Positions 21,745 through 32,710 of a DNA stretch of 64,000 nt are shown here, in pieces. The notes under the pieces are model-generated. The model was not told the DNA's origin and searched no databases. It saw nothing but the letters and a program-made list of their open reading frames with translations. The position numbers and the translations under genes were made by a program. The number at the start of each line of letters is the position of its first letter. Position 1 is the stretch's first letter. Source of the stretch: Cycas panzhihuaensis (Eukaryota > Cycadophyta); contig CM041465.1 in the NCBI GenBank assembly GCA_023213395.1, positions 174,785,741 through 174,849,740 on the forward strand, written 5' to 3'.

Positions 21745-22445
21745 TGTTGACTATAAAATCTGCTCCCTACTACAAATCTTCACTTGTCAAGGGTTTCTAC
21801 TATAGTCTAGGGTGTGTGCAAGTGGTCAACATACATATTCTTTAGTTAATCATCCACATAAGTCCACATTTCACATACATTCCACAATAAGTACACATAA
21901 CTGTTCATGTAACTCTCTTATTTCATTAGATAATAGTAAAAAGTACATCATATAAGGTCTATTCGGTCTTGACTGGTCAACTATACTAGATCAGGAACCA
22001 TTGGAATTCACTAACTTGGCTCTCACATCCATCCCAATGAATGGATGTGATTATATACACTATGCGTCCCTGTTGCGGAACGGTTATGTCTGCAGTCACA
22101 ACCGTTCATTTTCTGGAATGGACGCCTGTTCATCCTTAATCCTTTGATTATTCGTTCGTCCATACGATTGTCCACGTGTCACCTTCATACTGCAACCGTT
22201 CCCGTCTTTGTGCTGCGTTCCATTAGTTCCTGGTCCATTCCTTTTTGTCTTGCATACATTCCCTGCTATTTTGTGTGTTTCTGCTGCACAATGTTCGTTC
22301 CTGAGATGGAATGGATTGTAATTCTAGTTCTGTGTTGTCCATTCCCTGTCTTGAATGCATCCTAGCTGCATGTTCTGCCCATATCTCAGTTGGTTCTTCA
22401 TTCGTTCCTCTTCCTGAACGTATGGCGTCAATTATGATTGCAACA
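21745..22445 (-). mobile_element. G 3' LTR (701 bp)
   Basis: It matches 34056-34767 closely, with roughly 4-5 percent differences by eye. It contains many copies of a GGAACG / GGAATG motif (CGTTCC, CATTCC on the plus strand). Confidence 0.9.
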
Positions 22446-22656
22446 TCTATCTGGGGTCAACAAAATTGGTTGAGCATCTATGCTCAATTCAAAAATTCAA
22501 AAAATTTTGGTATGCTTCCTCCTCTTCCCCTTTTTGATGTTAGGGTTGCCCCTGCAGTCCTGTTGACTTAGTTGCTTTCAACATGTCTTCATTAATCCGT
22601 GTAAGGGTTGCTATAATGGCATCTTTTTCCTTGATTTTCTCCTGTAATTCATCCAT
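22446..22656 (-). other. G 3' untranslated region
   Basis: It lies between the accessory ORF and the 3' LTR. It matches the corresponding segment of the remnant at about 6890-7112, including KIKEKDAIIATLT-like residues just past the stop, and AAATTTTTTGAATTTTTGAATTGAGCA. Confidence 0.65.
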
Positions 22657-23614
22657 TTATCTTTTGTAGCCTTCTTCTAATTCTTGTAGTGTCTGAACTA
22701 TGTATGTACCCTTCTCACTTAGGGTTGGTTGTGAAGAACCTTCCCCTGGCTTTGACATTGCTTGAGGGATGTCTGTTTCCCACTCCGATGGTAGCTCCTC
22801 CTCGGCGGGTTGTTCCCTGCTTTTCTTTGAGCCTCTTTTTGTTGCCTGCTTTTGCCAGTGTGGAAACGAAGTTCCTGGTTTGTGTTGCACCCATTTTAAG
22901 ACTTTAGCCATATCTGCTTTAACTTGGCGCTTCACCCCCGGATCCTGGATACTACTTGACATGGTGTTGACCCATTTCTTTATTGTCGGCTCTTCTGGTT
23001 GAATGGGTAGTGAAAGAGGATGAGTATCTAGACACTAATGGAATAGTAAGGCTAGCAAATGGTTGCCTGACGGGATGACTTTGCAATTATCCTAGCTGTT
23101 GCTCAATGCTATTAGCTAAAAACGCGCACCAATTCATTCTGATGCCGTCTCGTAGTGCCATCAGTAAGGGTATTAACCCTCCCGGAGTGTAAGTGTGCTT
23201 TTGCTTTGAGAGGAACTTAGAGACTAGGATCTTGGCTGCCCATTGCAACTTCTTATCTATAATGTCGATGATTTTGATACCTCCAGAATAGACTTGAGTG
23301 GCTGGAGTGCATAGTTCTCTCGTCCATGTCTCTCTGTCAACTTCTGATTTTCTTGTAACTGTGGGGGTTTCTCCTTCATTGGATAACACTGTGACTTCCT
23401 AGATGGTTGTTGCATCCATCTTTATCTTTCCCTAGTTCCACTTCACCGCTATAGTGATTTCTTCCATTATTTCAGGGTCCCAGTACAAAGGAGGCATAAT
23501 CATAAAATCTCCCCATCCAGCTTGCTTGATCTTTACTCTGAAGTTCTCTGGCAATTCCTCAAATTCCATTTGTAACTTTGGTAGGTAGGTCTCCTGGATA
23601 CTTGCAATCTTCAT
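22657..23614 (-). pseudogene. G accessory ORF of unknown function
   Basis: On the minus strand, downstream of integrase, one set of frames reads from 23614 (MKIASIQETYLPKLQMEFEE), then KSEVDRETWTRELCTPATQ, GGIKIIDI, LQWAAKILVSKFLSKQKHTY, TPGGLIPLL, then (after a stop and frame change) QVKADMAKVLKWVQHKPG, a Lys-rich basic stretch, an acidic stretch and QTLQELEEGYKR. About 320 codons in all. A homologous copy exists at 6122-7112. It has no retroviral enzyme motif or obvious membrane segment. It loosely recalls the plant 'transposon protein' type ORFs of Tat/Ogre elements, but I cannot assign it. Confidence 0.7.
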
Positions 23615-23619
23615 TCTGG

Positions 23620-23910
23620 TGGATGTACGTTCCTTTCTTCGGATGTTTGGGTGCTCCGTTCCTTTGCGGGTTGAATCCTGTCTCCTTTCGTTCGTGCGTT
23701 AGAAAAATGGAACGATTCTAGGGTTTCTTCCCTTATAAACTCTATTTTTATGTCCATTCGGGTCGCATTCCCATTTTGGAATGCATGCTATTCAGTCTGT
23801 TCCCTGTTTGGGATGGTTCCTTTTTTCAGTTGTTTTCTGTCTTATCTGTTCCTTGGGAGGAACGCATCATCTTCCAAGAGTTCTTATGACTTGATTACGT
23901 TCTTAATTTG
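23620..23910 (-). promoter_or_regulatory. Reiterated GGAACG/GGAATG motif segment ahead of the accessory ORF
   Basis: Between the end of integrase and the accessory ORF, the plus strand shows repeated CGTTCC, TGTTCC, CATTCC and GGAACG, GGAATG words (for example near 23627, 23656, 23713, 23768, 23777, 23816, 23850, 23862, 23910). The same words are reiterated in the G LTRs. This could be cis-regulatory sequence for the accessory ORF; that role is inference. Confidence 0.4.
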
Positions 23911-24009
23911 GAATGCAAAGTGTATTTTGCTCGGGCTTTTGTCTAGATGTATGATTTTTACGAGTTACGATTAGTTTTTCTTTATTTTTTGATTTTTTTG
24001 TTAGGATTT

Positions 24010-24259
24010 TTATGTTTATGTATCGGTATAGAGTAGTGGTGCCGATACTAAGACAACTTTGGTTGTCTCACAATTTCATGCAACACATATGGTACATCCA
24101 ATTGACTCATACTAGAGTTAATGATGATTTTTTTAGTCTACTGTCGTTGACCAGAGTGGGCAGTTTGTATCCGTTCATATCACTTAGTTGAACTGATCCA
24201 TTATGGTATATACTTTCCACCTGGTAAGGTCCTAACCATCTTGGTTTCAACTTTCCGGG
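24010..24259 (-). pseudogene. G integrase C-terminal end
   Basis: On the minus strand it reads from the CHR insertion point: GKLKPRWLGPYQVESIYHNG, SVQLSDINGYKLPTLVNDSR, then a few residues to a stop. This is the usual end of plant Ty3 Pol (G-K-L-x-x-R-W-x-G-P). It joins in frame to 27561 upstream (FGTHPG). Confidence 0.8.
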
Positions 24260-24838
24260 TGTAGTGATCTAATTTTACTTTTATAGCAATTTTCCTCAAA
24301 AATACAAGTAATAATCCACAAAACAATAACTAGATGCTATTCAACAAGAAAAATGAACAATGAACAAGAATTACGTAATCCACGTAGTAAATAATAGTCT
24401 TTATTGTCGAATAATACCAAAATAGAGCAAAAGTTCAACAAAGTACATCTTTCACGAAGACGTGAGCTTCCCTCTTCGAGGCGAGGAACCCTCCAAACTG
24501 CAGCACCCAAATGGGCGAGCTAATTGCAACCCTAGAACCGAAAATGCGCAACCAAAGAACCTCCGACGATGATGAAATGAGGCCGCAAATCCTCCTTAAA
24601 TAGGCGGCCAAACAATTGTAATAGAAGTCGGCCAGACTGGGTAATATTCTTCTTAAAACTGCTCAAATAGAAGTCGGTCAGAACTTCTCTAAAAACTGGC
24701 AGGGTAACTTTAAACGGCCATAACTTTTGATTGAGATGTCGGAATTGACTTTCGTCTGAACCGTTGGAATCCTTGTTCAGAGGCCTTCAATTTGAATGGT
24801 TACATGGCATAGTTTTGACTAGATTTTGGAATGCTACA
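24260..24838 (-). mobile_element. CHR 3' LTR
   Basis: On the minus strand it starts TGTAGCATTCC and ends GATCACTACA. The core CCTCGCCTCGAAGAGGG is at 24470-24486. The polypurine tract GAAGGGGAAGGA (complement of about 24840-24852) precedes it in the element sense. Confidence 0.92.
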
Positions 24839-24916
24839 AGTCCTTCCCCTTCAAAACATGCTTTGCCCTCAAAGCATTAGTAATGGCCCATTTTTCTGCA
24901 TCCATTCTTCTGACTC

Positions 24917-26119
24917 CTACGTTGCATCTTTAAGCTCCGATGTCTTCCATTTGATGAGATATCCTTTCATTATCCTGGATCGTAAATTCTTGGCCCTAGT
25001 CTTCAGTATTCCCCTATGTTCCACTATCATCATTCCTTCTTCATCCCGTGTTGGTAAATTCGTTTGTGAAGCCTCCCTTTCACCCAACTTTTTCTTTAAA
25101 CAAGACACATAGAAGATATTACGAATTTTGCTTTTGAGTGGCAATTTTAACTGATCTATTGCATGTTCCAATTCCCTTTTCAGTGGCAGTCCTTGGGGTT
25201 CCTCAAAAACTCCTTGATGTCCTTCTAAGATTGCCTGAATCTTTGGAGGAACATTTTTTATTTCTACTTTGTAACATGACATTATATACACTTGTGGATT
25301 CTTCTTTAGAATCTGTTCCATTCTGTGAGATGATATGAGTTGAACTGGAGGTGTGGTTGGGGCTTGTAGTCGATATTTGCGTCCTTTTTGTCGGAAACAC
25401 ATAAATCTTGTCATATAATTGGTAACGATGTTCCCCAACGTTTGTAGCCATTGAATTCCCAAAACTACATCTACTCCGCTTATGGGCATGGCAAACATAC
25501 AAGTTGTGACCTTGTAATCATTGATCTGGAGAGTCATGTCTTTGCAGTATCCTCCACACAGCGTTGTTCTCCCATTTGCTATTGACACCTGGAATGTGTT
25601 GAGGGGTTTCACTTGTAATTCCAATTTTTCTGTCGATGCTTTGTTTATAAAATTATGTGTACTCCCACTATCTACCAGGATTGATACTGGTCTCCCCTTG
25701 ATTTGTCCTTGGAATCTTAGGGTTTGCGGGGATACTTGTTGCCCTGTAATAGCCTGCAAGGATGTTTGGACATTCCCTGTATCCACTTCCAAAAATTCAT
25801 TTTCCTCCCTTCCTACGCTCTGGTGTTCTACTTCTTCTTGTGCTGCTTCTGGTATTTCTGCATCATCACTATTGATCATGAAATCCTTCTTTGATAAGCA
25901 CCAGTGTTCCTTATTCCATTTCTCTCCACACTTGAAGCACGTCCCTTTCCTTATGTGTTCCTCTTTTGTTGTTCCCGAGCTTTCTATTGTATTTCTTATG
26001 GCTAATGGGGGGTTTGCTTTTGTCCCTGATTTGGCCCCATTAGGATTTTGGATCTGATATGTTGGTGGCCCATATTTCCTTGTATATGTCAGTCTGCTAT
26101 CTCTAAGTTCTGCCTCCAC
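24917..26119 (-). pseudogene. CHR zinc knuckle - protease - chromodomain fusion (400 codons open)
   Basis: Residues 61-74 form the chromovirus knuckle CFKCGEKWNKEHWC. Residues 136-240 are an aspartic protease with intact LVDSGSTHNFI (about 148-158) and DVVLGIQWL (217-225). Residues 283-322 match the start of the pol region (FEEPQGLPLKRELEHAID). At about residue 322 the sequence jumps to SKIRNIFYVSCLKKKLGE, the segment after integrase, and then to a chromodomain start (ILKTRAKNLRSR, YLIKWK). The frame stays open across the junction. It ends at a TAG where the DATW tryptophan is expected, truncating the chromodomain. The first Met is not the natural start; Gag lies upstream in broken frames. 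Confidence 0.88.
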
Positions 26120-26974
26120 ATTCCTTGCGATTTGAATTGCTACTTGGAGTTGTGGTGGATCTGCTGCTTTAACTCTAAATTTGATCTAATTTTTCAATCC
26201 ACTAATATAAGTCTCTAGTAAACATTCCTGCGGTATCTTTTCTGAGACCATACATTGTAGCGTTTGGAACGTGCATGTACTCTTGGATTGTTCCTTCTTG
26301 ATGTAATCGTGTTAACTGAGCAAAGTAATCTGTATTCCAAGAATCGTCATATTGCTTTACTAATTATCTCTTAGATTCTCCCAGGTCTGTTGCATTGGCA
26401 AGTTCATCTTTTTCCACCAATAGTACCATCTTAACGCCCTTCCGTTTAAGTGTAAGGATGCTATTTCCAACTTTTCCTTAGTTGGGGAGTTATAAACCTT
26501 GAAATAGTTCTCCATTTGTAACCCAATTAGTGATATTCTTGGATACATCTTGATCGAATTTTTTCAAAGATAATCCTGCCCCTTTCCATCCATTATCCAT
26601 GTTGGGAGTTCTCCTTTTGTAAGCTCGTCCATCGAATCTCTTGGTCTCATTTCCTTGATTTTCTTGATCCATTTGATCTATCCCTGATGTGGTGTTGTTA
26701 TCCATTTCTCTACTTGACACATTTTGTATTACTTGATCCATTTTTGCTAGTAACTTCTGAATTAGGATTGTTAGAGACCTTATGCTCTGGTTTAATTCGG
26801 ATGTGCCTTCAATTTTTTCCTTTGAGGTTCTAGAGTGGGCTGCCATCTTCCTGGGAATGAGGTTTTTCCCTGATCTCAATTCCGTTTCTATTTATTTTTG
26901 GCGGAATTTTTTTTGACCTTTTTTGTGCTTTTACCTTTGCATTTTCCCTTCGAAAACGAAGCTCGGATACCACT
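26120..26974 (-). pseudogene. CHR Gag, broken
   Basis: On the minus strand, 26879-26490 reads an N-terminal Gag region (SELNQSIRSLTILIQKLLAK, then an acidic and Asn/Gln-rich stretch). 26548-26360 reads GLQMENYFKVYNSPTKEKLE and LHLNGRALRWYYWWKK, matching the plant Ty3 Gag core (W-F ... L.G.A..W). 26360-26120 continues in shifted frames to the zinc knuckle. The leader and primer-binding site lie at 26880-26974. Confidence 0.75.
26961..26972 (-). other. CHR primer-binding site, variant
   Basis: The minus strand reads TGGTATCCGAGC, one change from the initiator tRNA-Met site TGGTATCAGAGC, two bases inside the 5' LTR. Confidence 0.85.
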
Positions 26975-27555
26975 TGTAGTGATCTAATTCTACTTTTATA
27001 GCAATTTTCCTCAAAAATACAAGTAATAATCCACAAAACAATAACTAGATGCTATTCAACAAGAAAAATGAACAATGAACAAGAATTACAGAATCCACAG
27101 AAGTAATTAATAGTCTTTATTGTCGAATAATACCAAAATAGAGCAAAAGTTCAACAAAGTACATGTCTTTCCTGAAGACGTGAGCTTCCCTCTTCGAGGC
27201 GAGGAACCCTCCAAACTGCAGCACCCAAATGGGCGAGCTAATTGCAGCCCTAGAACCGAAAATGCGCAACCAAAGAACCTCCGACGATGATGAAATGAGG
27301 CCGCAAATCCTCCTTAAATAGGCAGCCAAACAATAGTAATAGAAGTCGGCCAGACTGGGTAATATTCTTCTTAAAACTGCTCAAATAGAAGTCGGCCAGA
27401 ACTTCTCCAAAAGCGGCGTGGTAACTTTAAACGGCCATAACTTTTGATTGAGATGTCGGAATTGACTTTCGTCTGAACCGTTGGAATCCTTGTTCAGAGG
27501 CCTTCAATTTGAATGGTTGCATGGCATAGTTTTGACTAGATTTTGGAATGCTACA
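26975..27555 (-). mobile_element. CHR 5' LTR
   Basis: It is near-identical to 24260-24838. The conserved core is at 27188-27204. TATTTAAGGAGG near 27307-27318 (complement) may serve as TATA box. Confidence 0.92.
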
Positions 27556-27560
27556 CCGGG

Positions 27561-28250
27561 ATGGGTGCCAAATTTGTTGTCATATAGCAATACTTGTTCC
27601 CTCTCTCTGAATTGAGGGTAACGAAGATGGCGGTCATGCCATGCCTTTTGCCTCTTCTTTTCGACTTCTTGCAACCATTCTGATTTCTGTTGATCCTCAT
27701 TGAGTTGGATTAGCTTTCGTAGACAGTTTTCCAGAATCTTATTAGAACTTTCTGCCTATCCATTCACACGTGGATAATATGGCGTGGATTTATGATGCGT
27801 GATCATAAATGTTTCCGTAAGTTTTTTTATCACTTCATTAAGGAAATGAGCTCCTTGATCGTTGATTAACTCGATGGGACACTCAAACCTGGTAATAATA
27901 ACTTCATACAGGAATCTGGCCACACTGGTTGAATCTGCTTTCCTTAGTGGTCGTGCTTCTACCCATTTTGTGGCATAGTCCGTAGCTACTAGGATATAAC
28001 GTGCTTGGGTTTGTCTAGCTACTGGTTTGATAGGTCCGATGAAATCAAGGCCCCATTTCTCAAATGGTGCCAATGGAAGAATTGGATTTAGAGGATTGAA
28101 GTCTCGTTTATCAGGCTTTCCCACTCTTTGGCAATAATCACACCTTTTTACCCAGTCTTTTACATCTTCAAATATGGTTGGCCACCAAAATCCTGCGGTT
28201 AAGATTTTTCTTTGCGTATTCTTTATCCCTGCGTGTCCTCCCGCCACACC
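27561..28250 (-). pseudogene. G integrase
   Basis: The minus strand reads the zinc-binding part (GGHAGIKNTQRKI ... RCDYCQRVGK), the core with catalytic Asp in WGLDFIGP and INDQGAHF, and a stop (TAG for Gln) just before AESSNKILENCLRKL, which holds the third catalytic Glu. KKRQKAWHDRHLRYPQF and FGTHPG lead to the CHR insertion. Residue pattern and order fit plant Ty3 integrase. Confidence 0.88.
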
Positions 28251-29810
28251 CTTGCAAGCTTGAGATATTACTTGATTTATTTCATGTGGGCGGATGCATC
28301 ATTGTAAGATATCATCAGGTCCTAACCAACATAATTCTCCCCCGATTAATTAGTAGGGTTTCACTTTTCTTACTAAGTTTTGTCTTTGTGTTTTGTCCAT
28401 GGTTGATGGACATTGCCCTGTAACTAAAAATTTTGTTATATCTTGATACCATTCTACGAGGACAAATTCTATGCTGAAAAGTGCTGCATCTGAAAAATCG
28501 TCTAGGATTCCAACAACTTTTTCACCATTGTGTATTCTCGAGAGTTGGTCAGGAATAATATAGGCTTATCCCGATTTTACTATGATTCGAAAGGTAAATT
28601 CTTGGAATAGCATTAACCAACGATTGATTCATCCTTTTAGTAATGGTTTATTTACCAAATACCTAAGTGCCTGATGATCCACATAGAATATAAAAGGGTT
28701 TGCAAGTAAATAATGACAGAATTTTTGTAGTGCGTATACCATCCCGAGTCCTTCTCTCTTGGTTGTTGTATAGTTCTGTTCGTCCTTAGTTTAACTTACG
28801 ACTGACAAAGTATATAGGTCTATCTATACCCTTATCTCCTGGTTGTGCTAGAACACACCCAATTGCGTATCGGGAAGCATCTACGTGCACAAAGAATATT
28901 TTATTCCAATCGAGAAAACGTAATACTGGAGCTGACGTTATAGTGCATTTTAAGGTTTGGAATGCTTTTTGTTGATCTGGCCCCCATTGCCATTCTATTT
29001 TCAAAAGGTCTTCTAATGGTCCTACTATTTGCGCATAACCCTTTACAAATTTCCGGTAATACCATGTTAATCCCAGAAATCCTTTCACTTGTTTTTGATT
29101 CTAGGGTTAAGGAAAATGTAATATCGTTACAACCTTAGCTAGATCGGTCATTAGTCCTTCTTTACTTACTACATGGCCAAGAAGGTTACCAAAGGGTACC
29201 AAGAAGATACATTTTTTCGGATTCAAACGTAATTGGTTTTCTCTACAGGTCTGTAGCATTGTTCTTAAGTTTTTCATATGACATTACTCCATATAAGGTC
29301 CAGTCATCTAGGAATACCACCATTGTTTCCCCAATCAATTTTCTAAATATATTTAATACTATTCGTTGGAAAGTTGCTGGAGCATTTGTAAGGCCAAATG
29401 GCATGACACAGTATGCATATGTTCCCCACTCAGTTATGAACGTAGTTTTATGCTAATCTTTAGGGGCAATACTTACCTCATTGTAACCACTAAATCTGTC
29501 TGTAAAGGAGTAAACTTCTTTTCCTCCAACAGTTTCTAAATTTTCTTCTGTAAAAGGAATGGGAAAGGGATCTTTTTTGGTGACTTTATTCAACTTTTGA
29601 TAGTCTACACAAAGTCGAATGTTTCCATTCTTTTTTGGTACAACCACGACAGGGCTAACCCAATCGTTATATTCAATCTCGTATATATATATCCTGCCTC
29701 TAACATGTTGTCAAGTTCCGCTTTTACCTTTTCTTTGTATCTTGGGTTCATTCTGTAAGGTCTCTGCTTCACTGGTTTTGCCACTTCAATTAAATCTATG
29801 TGGTGCATCC
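28251..29810 (-). pseudogene. G reverse transcriptase and RNase H
   Basis: Minus strand: RPYRMNPRYKEKVKAELDNML, then VVPKKNGNIRLCVDYQKLNKVT, PFPIPF, then the catalytic VVFLDDWTLYG near 29295-29330 in another frame. KGFLGLTWYYRKFVKGYA and QQKAFQTLKCTITSAPVL mark the end of reverse transcriptase, and VHVDASRYAIGCVLAQ with RPIYFVSRKLN the RNase H connection. RNase H continues in broken frames to about 28400. Stops and frame shifts occur throughout. Confidence 0.87.
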
Positions 29811-31400
29811 TGATTTCAGAAGGGATTCCCTTAAGGTCTTTATAGGACCAAGCAAAAACATCTCAATATTCGTCGAATAGTGCTTAGGCTTCTACCACTG
29901 TTTTTTCATCCCAATAACTGCCAATTGTAATGTTTTTAGGGTTTTCTTCTGTCCCAAGGTTAATTTGAGTTGTTTTCAGCTCTCCTTGTTGCTTCTCTTC
30001 CCCCTTTAGATGAGCAGGTGTATTCTCTATATCTCTTTGTTCATATCTCAATTCCGTATATTCTACAGGTAGGTTTTTGGCTTCCTCTTCTTTGTGATCA
30101 TTATCCTTTGTGTCACTAATGTTTTCAATTGACATTAAATTTTTTTCTACTTTTTTACTTATATCCCTTATGTTTTTTAATAGTTTATTTATGGTTTGGT
30201 TGTTAGAAGAATAGGAAAAGGTTTGGACAAATGAATGTTCAATTTCTTCCCATGTTACTTGTTGGAGTTGTTCTCATTTTAGGAACAATTTTTTTGCTAG
30301 GGTTCCTAAGGTATGGATAAAAAGATGGGCCCAATGTAGTTTGGGAAGGCTCCAGTGTCTCCATAATCTTCCACACCTAAGGAGATGCTTGTTTGGACAT
30401 TCCCCTACTAAGAAACCTAAGATGATCAAGTTTTGAGGTGAATCAAACCTTAGTCTAAAGGTTGATTATAGGTTATCCTAAGTTCGTAAGTTATGGTGAT
30501 GAGTTATGTACCACCACCAGGCGTTATCCTAAAGGGATATTACAAAATCAGTTACCCATTGTTTTTTTATCTATGATCTTGTATTGTAACCAATGTTCCA
30601 TACATTGGATTAGGTGGTTTGTGCCCTTCATTCTTTTCCCTGAGAATGTGGGTATTTGTTTTTGCCTCATAGACCTATCTTCTAGTATAAGTTCTATGGG
30701 GTGAGCAATGTTTGCAACCTTTTGCAAGCTATCTTCCATTTTAATGTCACTAGGAGGGTTTACTCAAAGAGAGGTTGGTGAGTCTAAGGGAGAATCTTGG
30801 TTGGGGATAGGATATTTCACCTCAACCTGTTGGATTTTGGTGGAAGGGTTTGGAAGGATAACCCTAGAGTCAGAAGGAAGATTGGCCAGATCTCCCAATT
30901 CGGCTCTGGGGTTGGAGGGTGAGGTTATGGGGTCAAGAAAGGGGTGGGGGGTGAGGATGGGGTGGATAAGGATTTGTGATCAGATTTACATAGACTTTGT
31001 GTTTTATTTGAAATTTAACTTTTACTATACTATCTTCTAATGGTTTTTTTAAGTTTTTGACACACATATAGTTTGAATTATTACTATTTAATTTACTGTC
31101 AATTGAAAAACATTTGGACAACAAATTACAACGAAAGGAAGAGGGTTGCACTTCATACGCGTTGTCCATCCAATATTGGATCATATCATTGGTTTCGTTC
31201 TCGTCGGATGATGCTTCTGATGGTAATTCCCCGTACATATTAGGTTCATATTCTCGAGCATCATTCATATTATTAGTCTCCTCCATTGTATGGTATAGAT
31301 TGGCTTCGTCGAATGTAGAAGAAGTTTCTTGAGTGGCAATTGTCATACTGGATGCATCATCTGGAATAACTTCTACAATATATTTCCCTTTTGCCAACAT
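29811..31400 (-). pseudogene. G Pol segment between protease and reverse transcriptase
   Basis: The minus strand at 30135-29884 is acidic (TELRYEQRDIENTPAHL) and reads into NPKNITIGSYWDEKT, then past a stop to DVFAWSYKDLKGIPSEI, the standard lead-in to plant Tat/Athila-type reverse transcriptase. 31400-30933 reads an acidic, Met/Asn-rich segment (EETNNMNDAREYEPN). These are spacer regions without known enzyme activity. Confidence 0.65.
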
Positions 31401-31451
31401 AGGGAGGACAACTTTGTTTCCTCCATCCGTGAGGGTAAACGTTACATCTTT

Positions 31452-32069
31452 CTAGCTTTGTAAGCATTCGATTTGATATAGCCAAGGCCCCCCTAATAGC
31501 GCTGGATAGGTAACCATATTTTTAACAGTGTCTACGATCGTGAAGTCGACAGGAACTATAATACCAGCCACATTTACTTGAATGTTTTCTAATAGTCCCG
31601 GTGGTTTGACTAATAGTTCGTTTGCCAACTTCAAGGAATAATTGGTTGACGCTAGTTGTGGGTTCCCAAGTTTCTTCCATGTTTGAGTTGGTAAAACATT
31701 TACTGCTGCTCCTTCATTCATGATAATGTTGTTAAGTTTTACTCCCAACAGGCTAATATCTACTGAAGGATCCAAATCGCAAGATGATTTGATTTTATTC
31801 AAACTTCTATAAGCTTCCTTTGGGTGTAATTTTCCTTCTTTAATCCATTTGATGACCTTCCCTAATGGGATGGTTAAATTTAATTGATTCACCAAATCTT
31901 CCATTAATAGTAATTTTTGTAGGAATTCTTCCGTTTTCGGGTTCCCTCTTGGGTTCTCCTGTAATGTTTGTTCCTCTGATTTCTTATTCCTTCTTCTATA
32001 TACCTGTTTCACCTCTGGCTTCCCCAAGGGTAGCAATTTAAGTCCTTCTTCCTGCGTGGCTTCCTCCAA
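31452..32069 (-). pseudogene. G protease region
   Basis: Minus strand: NEGAAVNVLPTQTWKKLG sits where Tat/Athila proteases have D-S-G-A-x-x-N-x-x-P; Asp-Ser is Asn-Glu, so the active site is probably lost. The later ALLGGPWLYQ corresponds to the LLGRPWL end of the domain. An upstream KLHPKEAYRSLN segment is a linker. Confidence 0.8.
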
Positions 32070-32640
32070 CGTTTTTTTTGCAGTGGAAAAATGATCAATT
32101 TCTATTTTAGGGTTAGGATAATCATCCTCATTCCTTTGATTCTATAAGTTGACGTTTTTTGGAGATTCGAGTATGATTGTTACTCTATTTAAGGCCTTTC
32201 CCTTGCCTTTGCACTCTTCGGTGGTGTTAGTACTCGGTCCACAATTTTTACATAAGTATGGACATTCTTTCTGAATTTTCGCTATTGGACAATCTGACTT
32301 CCAATGTCCATATTCCAAGCATATCAAACATCTGCCTAGCGGAGGCTTTTTCCTTGGGTTTTGGTTGTGTATATTGTACGAGTGTTCATATTATTTCTCC
32401 CTTGAGCATTGGAACCTCTGATATTAGAGTAGCAATCCCGTGTGTTGTGTGTTCCTTGGTTGCAGATATGACACCAAGCATTTTGTTTTCGATTTCTTGC
32501 ATTACATTCACACTTTTTTGTGGTGTGGGTGCTTTCTTCACAAATATAGCATCATTTCTCAATCGGAGATTCCTTACCCTGATGTGTTTTGGAATTTTCC
32601 TTGGGATTGTCTTGATGTTGTAATTTTAGCCTAGCCACCT
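32070..32640 (-). pseudogene. G zinc-knuckle cluster
   Basis: The minus strand at 32327-32142 reads CLEYGHWKSDCP and CPYLCKNCGPSTNTTEEC, and further cysteine-rich readings precede it up to about 32560 (complement of TGTGAATGTAATGCAAG...). Several knuckles, rather than one or two, seem to be present. Frames are broken. Confidence 0.65.
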
Positions 32641-32710
32641 CTTTCCTTAAGGCTTCTACCTCTGTACTTTCTTATGTTTTTGTCATTTGGAAGAGAGGTC
32701 TATTCAAATT

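Larger units (their letters stand above)
24260..27555 (-). mobile_element. Internally deleted chromovirus CHR, inserted in G
   Basis: LTRs are 24260-24838 (3', 579 bp) and 26975-27555 (5', 581 bp), ends TGTAG...CTACA, about 3 percent different by eye. The target-site duplication CCGGG (24255-24259 and 27556-27560) is perfect. Primer-binding and polypurine sites are present. The 2.1-kb interior holds Gag, zinc knuckle, protease and the end of a chromodomain, but reverse transcriptase, RNase H and integrase are deleted. It is the innermost element in the nest and has the most similar LTRs, consistent with being youngest. Confidence 0.92.

Noticed and set aside
25521-26057. Plus-strand ORF of 178 codons
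   Set aside because: Exact shadow of the minus-strand CHR knuckle-protease frame.
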